Of a DNA stretch of 23,648 nt, positions 14,862-22,274 are shown piece by piece (positions within the stretch are counted from its first letter, which is position 1; the number at the start of each line of letters is the position of its first letter). The DNA lies in contig CAYWDH010000044.1 in the NCBI GenBank assembly GCA_964456985.1, forward strand, positions 1 to 23,648, written 5' to 3'. A program made the translations under genes and the position numbers. Under the pieces are notes generated by a model that was given only the letters and a program-made list of their open reading frames with translations, had not been told where the DNA came from and made no database searches. Source of the DNA: WJMT01 sp964456985 (GTDB lineage Bacteria > Acidobacteriota > Aminicenantia > Aminicenantales > Aminicenantaceae).

Positions 14862-16007
14862 CTAAAGCCCTAATTTTTTTTTCAAATCCGGTGGCAGTGT
14901 ATCCTTGTGAACCATGACAGCAGTGGTCTTCATGCGAAAGTAGGGTTTGGACATGTAAAGGTATCCCTTATACACACCTTTCGTTCCGCCGGAATTCTTA
15001 ACATAATAATACCTGTTTCCATTTTGATCCTGGGCAAGACCTACAACGTGCATCAAGTGGTCGTCGGTGGTGTAATAGTTGTCAAAGGTTTCCTGGCGGT
15101 TTTTTTGATTCACTTTCATTTCTTCCACCGGTTCTGTGATCTCACCTTCAGATTCCTCCTTTGGAAGAACAGCATAACCTTTATCCCGGCTTGAAAAATA
15201 TTTCTCACTGACATCCCCGTCCCAGACAAAGGAATATCCGTTTTTAAGTGCATAGTCCACAGCCCGTTCCAGGTCATCAATGGGGATATTATAAAAATCG
15301 CCGCAGTAGCACCAGTTATCAGGTATTTTTAGAATTATCTGGCTGTAGAAGGGGGCATACGTATAAGAAGTGAGTTCTACATAGTCATCCGGATTGATTT
15401 TGACTCTTTCTTCGGCAAAAGAGCGGGGCGTGTAAGTTTTCCCTTCATATTCAAAACTTTCCGGCGGCACGCCCAGATAGGCGTTCAGAGCCCCCGTAAA
15501 AGCTGCCTTCCACTGTACAGTAGGATGTCTCGATGAGAGTACTCCATCAAGAATCCCTTTCAAAACCCGTGACATCTCCCCATGGTCGTGATAGTCCATA
15601 CCCAGTCTCATTCCGTCATATACTGACTCAGGCACCGCTCCATTTTCCCGAAACCGGTTCATGACATCATGACTTAATCCTCCCTGAGCAAAGTTAGCTG
15701 TGCCGTGCATCCGGATATAGTTTTCTGCTTTTTTCTGGTAATTATAATGAACAACATACATTTCAGATAAATCCATGGCTTCAGCCCCCAGCCGCATTGC
15801 TTCGGATTCAATAAAGGAGACGGTTGAGAAGCACCAGCATGTCCCGGTCCGTGCCTGGTTCTTTACCGGAGTGTGCTTGATCTCCTTAATGACATTGAAC
15901 TGATAGGCTTTGTTCTCTTCTTTAGCCTGTATAAAAGCTGATGAAAGAAAAAACCCAACAGCCAGAAATCCAATGATCACATATTTTGTGTGTTTTTTGA
16001 TCTTCAT
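14862..16007 (-). CDS. Secreted C1-family (papain-like, C1B/bleomycin hydrolase type) cysteine peptidase
   Basis: A 381-residue protein with a Sec signal peptide (1 to about 28). The papain-fold catalytic set is visible: oxyanion Gln51 and nucleophile Cys57 in NQARTGTCWCFS, His320 in HLMHVVGLA, and Asn338 in YVKNSGG. There is almost no propeptide between signal peptide and active site, as in C1B peptidases, which makes it differ from secreted plant or protist papains. The usual NSWG after the catalytic Asn reads NSGG here. AGGAGG precedes the ATG by 4 bases. It is convergent with mutY, with about 30 bases between stop codons and no clear shared terminator. It probably degrades peptides outside the cytoplasm. 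Confidence 0.9.
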   Translation of the reverse strand: MKIKKHTKYVIIGFLAVGFFLSSAFIQAKEENKAYQFNVIKEIKHTPVKNQARTGTCWCFSTVSFIESEAMRLGAEAMDLSEMYVVHYNYQKKAENYIRMHGTANFAQGGLSHDVMNRFRENGAVPESVYDGMRLGMDYHDHGEMSRVLKGILDGVLSSRHPTVQWKAAFTGALNAYLGVPPESFEYEGKTYTPRSFAEERVKINPDDYVELTSYTYAPFYSQIILKIPDNWCYCGDFYNIPIDDLERAVDYALKNGYSFVWDGDVSEKYFSSRDKGYAVLPKEESEGEITEPVEEMKVNQKNRQETFDNYYTTDDHLMHVVGLAQDQNGNRYYYVKNSGGTKGVYKGYLYMSKPYFRMKTTAVMVHKDTLPPDLKKKLGL

Positions 16008-16331
16008 AATGCCTCCTACCAGATATCTTTTTAATTAAAATGAATTATTTACAATTAAAATAAAAACAGTCATCCGCGCATCTCATTCTTTCTTGGATAA
16101 TCCAGATAAATCAATGATACATAGAAAAAAAACATAAAGTCAAAATAAAATCCAATTAGATCTGAACGGCTGAAGCAACAGATACCTGACCTGTGGTAAA
16201 TCCTGATAAATTCATTGAAAAGGTACGAACAAAATAATAATATAAGTATCATTTTTACATTGAATGCGTTGAGAGCCAGATGTGATTGATGCGTGGAAGG
16301 GCTGCTTTTGTCTTTAAACAGGAAGATTCAA
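16008..16331. other. AT-rich divergent intergenic region
   Basis: This region of 324 bases separates the peptidase gene (minus) and the aldehyde dehydrogenase gene (plus). It should hold both promoters. I see one plausible plus-strand promoter near its right end and no credible coding frame, RNA gene or repeat. A possible 60-codon minus-strand frame (16070-16252) has the low-complexity content of AT-rich noise. Confidence 0.5.
16215..16243 (+). promoter_or_regulatory. Possible promoter of the aldehyde dehydrogenase gene
   Basis: TTGAAA (16215-16220), a 17-base spacer and TAATAT (16238-16243), about 90 bases before the start codon. The -35 box is good and the -10 box only moderate, so this is tentative in an AT-rich region. 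Confidence 0.35.
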
Positions 16332-17978
16332 ATGATAGAAAAGCGGTTGTTCATTAAGAACGAATGGAAGAAATCAGCAGAAACCATCGAGTCAATCAAT
16401 CCTGCCACTCTTGAGCCCATAGGCAGAGCTGGATGGGGATCACAAAAAGACTGCATGGAAGCCATCGAAGCAGGCAAACAAGCCTACCCCTCCTGGAAAG
16501 AGAGATCACTTCAATCAAAAAAAACCATTTTTAGGAAAGCCAAACAAATACTGCTGGAAAGATTCCTTGAAATAAGCCAGTTAATCACCGAAGAAAAAGG
16601 ATCTCCTCTCCATGAATCCATGGCCATGGAAGTCATCAGTTCTTTGGGGTCCCTGGATTATTATATCCATAATATGGATGCTCTCCTCAAATCAGAGAAA
16701 ATAAAGCATCATATGATTCTTTTCAATCATAAAAAAGGCTTTTTTCAGTATCATTCTATGGGACTCATGCTTGTGATATCACCCTGGAATTTTCCCTTTA
16801 TGATTCCATTTTTAGATGTGGTCTCTGGATTAACAGCAGGAAACACAGTGGTGCTCAGACCTTCATCCACTACTCCCTTTTGTGGGCTTATCATTGGAGA
16901 AATTTTTAAAGAAGCAGGCCTTCCCCCGGGAGTTTTAAACATTGTACCGTGCCCGGTCAAACAGGCAGAGGAAATGATCACTCATCCTGATATCCAATTG
17001 ATATCGTTCACAGGAAGCACTTCCACGGGGAAAAGAATTATGGAATTGGCCAGCCAAAACTTGACCCATATTCATTTGGAATTAGGAGGAAAGGATCCAA
17101 TGATTGTGTTCAAGGATGCGGATATCCAAAGAGCTGCGGCAGGAGCTGTCTGGGGAGCTTTTGCCAATTGCGGACAGAGCTGCGGTTCAATTGAAAGAGC
17201 ATATGTAGAGAAGAGCATAACCTCTGAATTCACACAAAAAGTGGTTGAATTAACACAAAAATTAAAGATAGGAAATCCCTTGCATGAAGGAATTGACATC
17301 GGACCCATGACCTCTCTCAGTCAACTGGAAATAGTGGAGGAACATCTTCAGGATGCCCGAAATAAGGGAGCTGAAATCATATACGGAGGAGATAGAATAA
17401 GTGATTTACCCGGATACTTTATCCGTCCATCGGTTTTATCCCGGGTTGATCATTCCATAAAAATCATGAAAGAGGAGACCTTTGGACCGGTTCTTCCTAT
17501 CATGCCTTTTTCTACACTTGAGGAAGCCGTGGCATTGGCTAATGACTCTGATTTTGGACTGACTGCATCTGTATGGACAAAAAACCGGAAAAAGGCATTG
17601 AAGACGGCAGATATGATCTCCACGGGGACCGTAACCATAAATGATCATATGTCCTCTTTTTCAGAGCCAGGAGCTGTTTGGGGTGGGATCAAACAAACCG
17701 GAATCGGCCGCAGCCATGGCCCTATTGGATTTAGAGAACTGATCTATGCTAAATTTATCAGCCAGGATTTTAGTAAAAACAAAAACCTGCTTTGGTGGTA
17801 TCCCTATGATAAAGGATTCTTTGAAGTCATAAAAAAGTCTTTCCCATTATTTTATTCATCTCGACCAGGAAAAAGAGTCATAACATTGGCCTCAATGGTC
17901 CCTTTCTTATCAAAGATAAAAAAAAGGAGTCCTCTTTTCAATTTCATTAAAGGTATACCCAAAATATTGAGGAAATAA
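16332..17978 (+). CDS. NAD(P)+-dependent aldehyde dehydrogenase
   Basis: A 548-residue member of the ALDH superfamily, which oxidises an aldehyde to the acid with NAD(P)+. Family residues are Asn153 (in SPWNFPF), the FTGSTSTGK cofactor loop, general base Glu250 in LELGGKDP, and catalytic Cys284 in NCGQSCGS. EETFGPVLPI and the GGIKQTGIGR segment follow as usual. The last ~65 residues go beyond the common core (about 480 residues). They are basic and hydrophobic, rich in Lys, Phe and Trp, which might favour membrane contact. The substrate is not evident. GGAAG 6 bases before ATG 16332 fixes the start. An in-frame GTG at 16293 has no such site. Confidence 0.93.
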   Translation: MIEKRLFIKNEWKKSAETIESINPATLEPIGRAGWGSQKDCMEAIEAGKQAYPSWKERSLQSKKTIFRKAKQILLERFLEISQLITEEKGSPLHESMAMEVISSLGSLDYYIHNMDALLKSEKIKHHMILFNHKKGFFQYHSMGLMLVISPWNFPFMIPFLDVVSGLTAGNTVVLRPSSTTPFCGLIIGEIFKEAGLPPGVLNIVPCPVKQAEEMITHPDIQLISFTGSTSTGKRIMELASQNLTHIHLELGGKDPMIVFKDADIQRAAAGAVWGAFANCGQSCGSIERAYVEKSITSEFTQKVVELTQKLKIGNPLHEGIDIGPMTSLSQLEIVEEHLQDARNKGAEIIYGGDRISDLPGYFIRPSVLSRVDHSIKIMKEETFGPVLPIMPFSTLEEAVALANDSDFGLTASVWTKNRKKALKTADMISTGTVTINDHMSSFSEPGAVWGGIKQTGIGRSHGPIGFRELIYAKFISQDFSKNKNLLWWYPYDKGFFEVIKKSFPLFYSSRPGKRVITLASMVPFLSKIKKRSPLFNFIKGIPKILRK

Positions 17979-18047
17979 CAAACTGGCAGAAACAATATCC
18001 CGCGTCGAAAGCACGGAATTTGGAAGCCGAATAAAAACCGGAATAAT

Positions 18048-19937
18048 CTATTGAAGCATTCGGTAGATCAAAATTCTGTTGTCAATAAATGTGGGAATGA
18101 CAATAAGGTTTTTACGGGGAATAATGAGAAAATTAGCTATGGGAATCCCTTTGTTCGTGGAATCCAGCATTTTTGTTATAACACCATCCTCGGTAATTCT
18201 GTACAGCCTCCCCTGATTATGTGAAATCCAAATATGGCCTTTCTCATCTGCTTCAATTCCATCGATCAAACCTTCGGAAAACCGGGCTATCTGTTTGATT
18301 TTTTTGGTTTTCAGATCAATGCTTTTAACAGAGGAGTCGCCGTTACATCCTACAATCAAATGTCCTTTCACTGTCTCAATCCCATTTGGCCTGATCACCT
18401 GACCTGAATTTAGCCATTCCTGAAGAGAGCCTCTGTCTTGGGAGACATGAAATATTTGGTTAGCACGAAAATCAGAAACGAATATATTTCCATGTTCGTC
18501 AATAGCGATATCATTTAAACCAAGAGCCTTTTCATAGATATGCCGTACTATTTGTTCGGTATCACTTGTCTTAACCTGAACCAAGGCATTTAGTTCCACA
18601 ATCCATAAAGTTTCTCCATCAACAGCCATGCCCATGGGATTATTCAGCCCTTTCAGCCAATGAGAATCGACCTTTTTCTGGCTTAAGTCAAGCCGGCTGA
18701 TCGATTGTAACTTTTGACCCCTACTCGGACGGTAACCATCATAATTGGAGATATAAACACAGTCATGGATGCGGTCATAACAGGCTGTTTCCGGTATGGC
18801 AAAAAGACTCGGCGATTCCCAAACTTTTTCCAGGGAGCTATTGATCATTTCTTGATCCGCTCTCTGCAGAATAAATCCCCATCCGCCTAACACATCTGCC
18901 AGTACTAAAAAAATTTCGTTATTTCCTTTCTTTAAGGGCAGATAGACTGTATCAAAAAGGCCTACGGCTCCCAAAAATCCTGAGTCTCGACCGCTGTATT
19001 CACTGTTCCCGCTGAATATAGGCTGCCCGTTGCAATAAACAAAAACCACATCACTGTAGCCCAAGTTGAAGGGCTTGATGCCATCTTGATCTGCCATAAC
19101 ATTGGTTTTAGCATATATAAGATAAGGTCTGATCTGGGCTGTAACTTGTTTGGCCACATCCACTCTTCCCGAGGGACCGGATTTAACGGATTTCCAGTTG
19201 ATTTTTTTGAATATTTCTTCTGAAGGATAAGTATCCAGGGGACAATGGCCATAATAGTCTAAAGGTTGAGAGATCTCCCAGTCTGTCAGGATATTAGAAG
19301 GTGTGACAATATAAGGAAGCTGAGGGAAGTCTTCAGGTTCCTGGAGGGTGTATGAGAAATTAGAAAAATAGGCAGAACCGTCCTCCGGGCCTAAAAGGCC
19401 GATTTTTCCCATGCTCACTCCGTGTTCCAGATGGAAAATTTCCAGGTTCGGTTTATCTGAATCCCCGATAAAGACCTGACCCCGATCTCCCCTGACTTCC
19501 AGACGGACATGAACCCATTCCCCTTCTGGTATGGACAAAGGAGCTGTATATCCTGTTCCTGTGTACAACTGCCATCCGTCAATTCCATTAATTGTGGGCA
19601 CGTACTGAAGAGCATCCTCATAAAGTCCGGCCCGGTGAGGACGGATATATAATCTCTCCCGGTTAAAAGGGGACTTCATACGAAAAATGATTCCAGGGTA
19701 TGAGCGCCTGCCATCAACAGCTACATCCACTCCAATAATCCCGTCTTCAAATTCAATTCCTTTCAATAGAGCTGATCCCATAAAAGCTTTCCTGCCCAGG
19801 TGTTCAACTACTTTCCCAGAAAAGATCTGCCAGTTTTCTGAACTAAAATCAATATCTCTTTTTTCTGCTTGGACCATGGCCAAACAAATGATCAATATGC
19901 ACAAAATCAAACATTTAGTCTTTGTATAAATACCCAT
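18048..19937 (-). CDS. Secreted three-module protein: lectin-like sandwich, middle beta domain, SMP-30/gluconolactonase-like propeller
   Basis: A 629-residue protein with a Sec signal peptide (1 to about 24). Residues about 27-200 look like a concanavalin-like beta-sandwich of the kind found in DUF1080 or laminin-G proteins. Residues about 215-365 form a second beta-rich region resembling a galactose-binding-type domain. Residues about 375-629 form repeated beta-propeller blades (for example LNDIAIDEHGNIFVSDF). Potential divalent-metal ligands of SMP-30/gluconolactonases appear conserved: Glu383 in IPETACYD, Asn518 in RPNGIE and Asp559 in IDGIEAD. A lactonase or hydrolase acting on a sugar derivative is plausible but unproven; it may instead only bind ligand. 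AGGAGG lies 6 bases before the ATG. It is convergent with the aldehyde dehydrogenase gene. Confidence 0.75.
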   Translation of the reverse strand: MGIYTKTKCLILCILIICLAMVQAEKRDIDFSSENWQIFSGKVVEHLGRKAFMGSALLKGIEFEDGIIGVDVAVDGRRSYPGIIFRMKSPFNRERLYIRPHRAGLYEDALQYVPTINGIDGWQLYTGTGYTAPLSIPEGEWVHVRLEVRGDRGQVFIGDSDKPNLEIFHLEHGVSMGKIGLLGPEDGSAYFSNFSYTLQEPEDFPQLPYIVTPSNILTDWEISQPLDYYGHCPLDTYPSEEIFKKINWKSVKSGPSGRVDVAKQVTAQIRPYLIYAKTNVMADQDGIKPFNLGYSDVVFVYCNGQPIFSGNSEYSGRDSGFLGAVGLFDTVYLPLKKGNNEIFLVLADVLGGWGFILQRADQEMINSSLEKVWESPSLFAIPETACYDRIHDCVYISNYDGYRPSRGQKLQSISRLDLSQKKVDSHWLKGLNNPMGMAVDGETLWIVELNALVQVKTSDTEQIVRHIYEKALGLNDIAIDEHGNIFVSDFRANQIFHVSQDRGSLQEWLNSGQVIRPNGIETVKGHLIVGCNGDSSVKSIDLKTKKIKQIARFSEGLIDGIEADEKGHIWISHNQGRLYRITEDGVITKMLDSTNKGIPIANFLIIPRKNLIVIPTFIDNRILIYRMLQ

Positions 19938-20120
19938 TTGAGTCCTCCTTCTTTATTCATGTTTTATCCATGTTCATTGTTTCTTGTTACTTCTCAGGCA
20001 TATAAAGATTTTTATTTCCGAAGCTGCAGCACCTGAAAACAAACAATATGATTATAATTATTACAATAATGAAGGTCGTAATTTCAAGTAATGAGTTAAA
20101 TATCGGAAACTATTATAAGA

Positions 20121-20141
20121 TTCCTCAGAAGGAGCTTTTTT
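20121..20141 (+). terminator. Weak hairpin and T-run before the histidine kinase gene
   Basis: TCCT-CAGA-AGGA is followed by GC and a run of nine T. The 4-bp stem is very short, so termination would be weak; the T-run may be incidental. It lies in the 234-base region between the divergent propeller and kinase genes, where I see no other element. Confidence 0.2.
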
Positions 20142-20171
20142 TTTATGACCAGTTAAGTTAAGATTATAAAT

Positions 20172-21440
20172 GTGAAAAGCTCAAAATTAGACATGGAAGA
20201 ATTAATAAAAGAGACCGCAGAGCGCAAACGAACAGAACTTTCTTTAAAACAGTATGCAGAGAGATTAAATATAATTCATGATATCGACCGGTCGATATTA
20301 GAAAACAAATCACCTGAGGAAATCGCCCAATCGACTGTATGTCATTTAAGAAAACTTGTTTCCTGCGCTCGGGTCAGCGTTGTCAGCTTTATCCTTGAAT
20401 ACGATGAGGCCAGAGTCTTGGTGGCTGATGTGGACGGAGAAGTTAAATTAGGCCCCGGTGAACTTATCCCTTTAGAGTTATTCGGGGATGTCAATAAATT
20501 CTTCAGAGGCGAGATAAACTTTGTTAAAGATTTGAGAAAAATCTCCAATCCATCCAAGGCAGCCAAAGCTTTAATAGAAGAAGGCGTGCGCACATACATT
20601 AATATTCCTTTGATTTCCAGAAAAGAACTTGTAGGACTCCTTAATGTGGGAACCAAGACTCCGGATGGAATACAAAAACAACACACAGAAATCTTTAGGG
20701 AGATAGCTGACTCGTTGGCAAGTGCTATGGAAGATGCCCGGCTACTGGATAAAGTGATCAGGTACCAGAAAGAGTTGAAAAAGTTCTCCAGCAAAATAAT
20801 CAAAGCCCAGGAAACAGAACGGAAAAGAATTTCAATGGAGTTACATGACGAGATGGGACAAGCCCTCACAGCTATCAGCATTAATTTAGCGGCTGTTGAA
20901 AGAGAGTTGTCTTCTCAAAAAAAGTCCTCTGTCAAAGAAAAGTTAACCGCTACGAGAAAATTAGCTGATGAAGCATTGAAAAAAGTCCGGGAGTTAGCTT
21001 TATCGCTCCGACCGCCCATATTGGATGATCTGGGACTTATCCCCACTCTACGTTGGCTTATAAATAAATTTGAAAAAAGAATAGAATTCAAAATCGACTT
21101 TAAAGCTTTAGGATTTAAAGACAAGCTGGGAGTAGAAGTAGAAACGGTCATCTACCGGGTCATTCAAGAAGCATTGACCAATGCTGTCAAACATGCGCAT
21201 ACAAAAAGGATTTTGATCCGTTTAGAAAACAAAGGGAATTCTGTATCAGGGCTTATTAAAGATGATGGAAAAGGATTCAATGTTAAAGCTGTTCTATCTT
21301 CTAATGCGCCTGAAAAAAGAATAGGACTTATCGGAATGAGAGAAAGAATAACTGTCCTAGGTGGAGAATTTGGCATTCAGTCATCCCTGAAAAAAGGGAC
21401 CCAAATAACCTTTAACATACCTTTAATAAACTCAAAATGA
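20172..21440 (+). CDS. GAF-domain sensor histidine kinase (NarL/DegS-type, HisKA_3)
   Basis: A 422-residue cytosolic kinase without membrane segments. Residues about 33-190 form a GAF sensor domain, ending in YINIPLISRKELVGLLNVG. A short coiled coil leads to the HisKA_3 dimerisation and phosphoacceptor domain, with His225 in ERKRISMELHDEMGQAL. The HATPase domain follows, with Asn337 (N box, ALTNAVKHA) and DDGKGF (364-369). It should autophosphorylate and pass phosphate to the response regulator whose ATG overlaps its stop. The N-terminus (TAERKRTELSLKQ) resembles the linker that usually follows a PAS domain, yet no PAS is encoded upstream. The start is uncertain: GTG 20172 or ATG 20193, neither with a good ribosome site. 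The signal is unknown. Confidence 0.92.
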   Translation: MKSSKLDMEELIKETAERKRTELSLKQYAERLNIIHDIDRSILENKSPEEIAQSTVCHLRKLVSCARVSVVSFILEYDEARVLVADVDGEVKLGPGELIPLELFGDVNKFFRGEINFVKDLRKISNPSKAAKALIEEGVRTYINIPLISRKELVGLLNVGTKTPDGIQKQHTEIFREIADSLASAMEDARLLDKVIRYQKELKKFSSKIIKAQETERKRISMELHDEMGQALTAISINLAAVERELSSQKKSSVKEKLTATRKLADEALKKVRELALSLRPPILDDLGLIPTLRWLINKFEKRIEFKIDFKALGFKDKLGVEVETVIYRVIQEALTNAVKHAHTKRILIRLENKGNSVSGLIKDDGKGFNVKAVLSSNAPEKRIGLIGMRERITVLGGEFGIQSSLKKGTQITFNIPLINSK

Positions 21441-22093
21441 AAAAAATAAAGGTAATATTAGCTGATGACCACACAATTGTCCGGAAAGGACTCCGTTCTC
21501 TTCTTGATTTAGAAAAAAATATAAAGGTGATAGGAGAAGCAGAAAACGGAAGAGAAACCATAAAAAAAGTCGCTTTATTGAAGCCAGATGTCGTGATTAT
21601 GGATATAGCCATGCCCCTCCTTAACGGATTAGAAGCGACCCGGAAAATTAAAAAAAACTTCCCCCACATAAAAGTGCTGGTCCTTTCTGTGCACGCAGAT
21701 GAGGAATACATCTTTCAGGCTTTGAAAGCTGGCGCTTCAGGATATTTGCTTAAAAACGCAGCTCCCAATGAATTGGTTTCTGCCGTAGAAGCCGCTTACA
21801 GTGATGAATCCTTTCTCAGCCCTTCCATTTCAAAAAAAGTGATCAAAGAGTATATAAGAAAGGCCGCTGCAACAACAGAAGGGAACAGCTTTGAAAAACT
21901 GACAGATCGAGAAAGAGAAATATTGCAGATGTTAGCAGAAGGACGTACAGTTAAGGAGATCGCTCATATGCTCTACATAAGTATCAAAACAGTCCAAACC
22001 CACAGATCGCATTTAAAAGAAAAGCTGAACATAGATAGTGATGCCGGATTGGTTCAATATGCCATACGGAAAGGATTGATAAAGATTGATTAA
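21437..22093 (+). CDS. NarL/FixJ-type response regulator
   Basis: A 218-residue transcription factor. The receiver domain (1 to about 120) has acidic Asp10 and Asp11, phosphoacceptor Asp56 in VVIMDIAMP, a conserved Ser in VLVLSVHA and Lys in GYLLKNA. A LuxR-type helix-turn-helix (about 152-215) contains LTDREREILQMLAEG and SIKTVQTHRSHLKEKL. The ATG overlaps the kinase stop codon (ATGA), so the two form a two-component pair translated together. Target genes are not identifiable here. The ClC gene lies 181 bases downstream. Confidence 0.95.
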   Translation: MKKIKVILADDHTIVRKGLRSLLDLEKNIKVIGEAENGRETIKKVALLKPDVVIMDIAMPLLNGLEATRKIKKNFPHIKVLVLSVHADEEYIFQALKAGASGYLLKNAAPNELVSAVEAAYSDESFLSPSISKKVIKEYIRKAAATTEGNSFEKLTDREREILQMLAEGRTVKEIAHMLYISIKTVQTHRSHLKEKLNIDSDAGLVQYAIRKGLIKID

Positions 22094-22111
22094 AGCATTG
22101 AAAATGCTTTA
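22091..22111 (+). terminator. Hairpin at the end of the response regulator gene
   Basis: TAAAGCATT (22091-22099) and AATGCTTTA (22103-22111) form a perfect 9-bp stem with a GAA loop, starting at the stop codon. A T-rich stretch (TTTTCTTTT) only occurs about 20 bases later, so this is a poor intrinsic terminator by classical rules. Confidence 0.4.
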
Positions 22112-22274
22112 TAGAAACAGGTAAATACGTTTTCTTTTATAAATAGAAAAAATAATACTTTTTCCCATAAAAATCAGACAATCCCTTATATTAAAATCTC
22201 TGTCCTGTCCCTAAAATATATACGGTTAGGCACTTTTATAGCATGAAATGAGGCATCATAACAGGAATTATAAA

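Noticed and set aside
16293..16331. In-frame GTG start for the aldehyde dehydrogenase gene
   Set aside because: The extra 13 residues are not family-like, and GGAAG sits properly before ATG 16332.
20145..20156. Three-codon leader peptide (ATG ACC AGT TAA) after a GGAG before the kinase gene
   Set aside because: The spacing from GGAG is too long, and there are no repeated codons or alternative hairpins to suggest attenuation.
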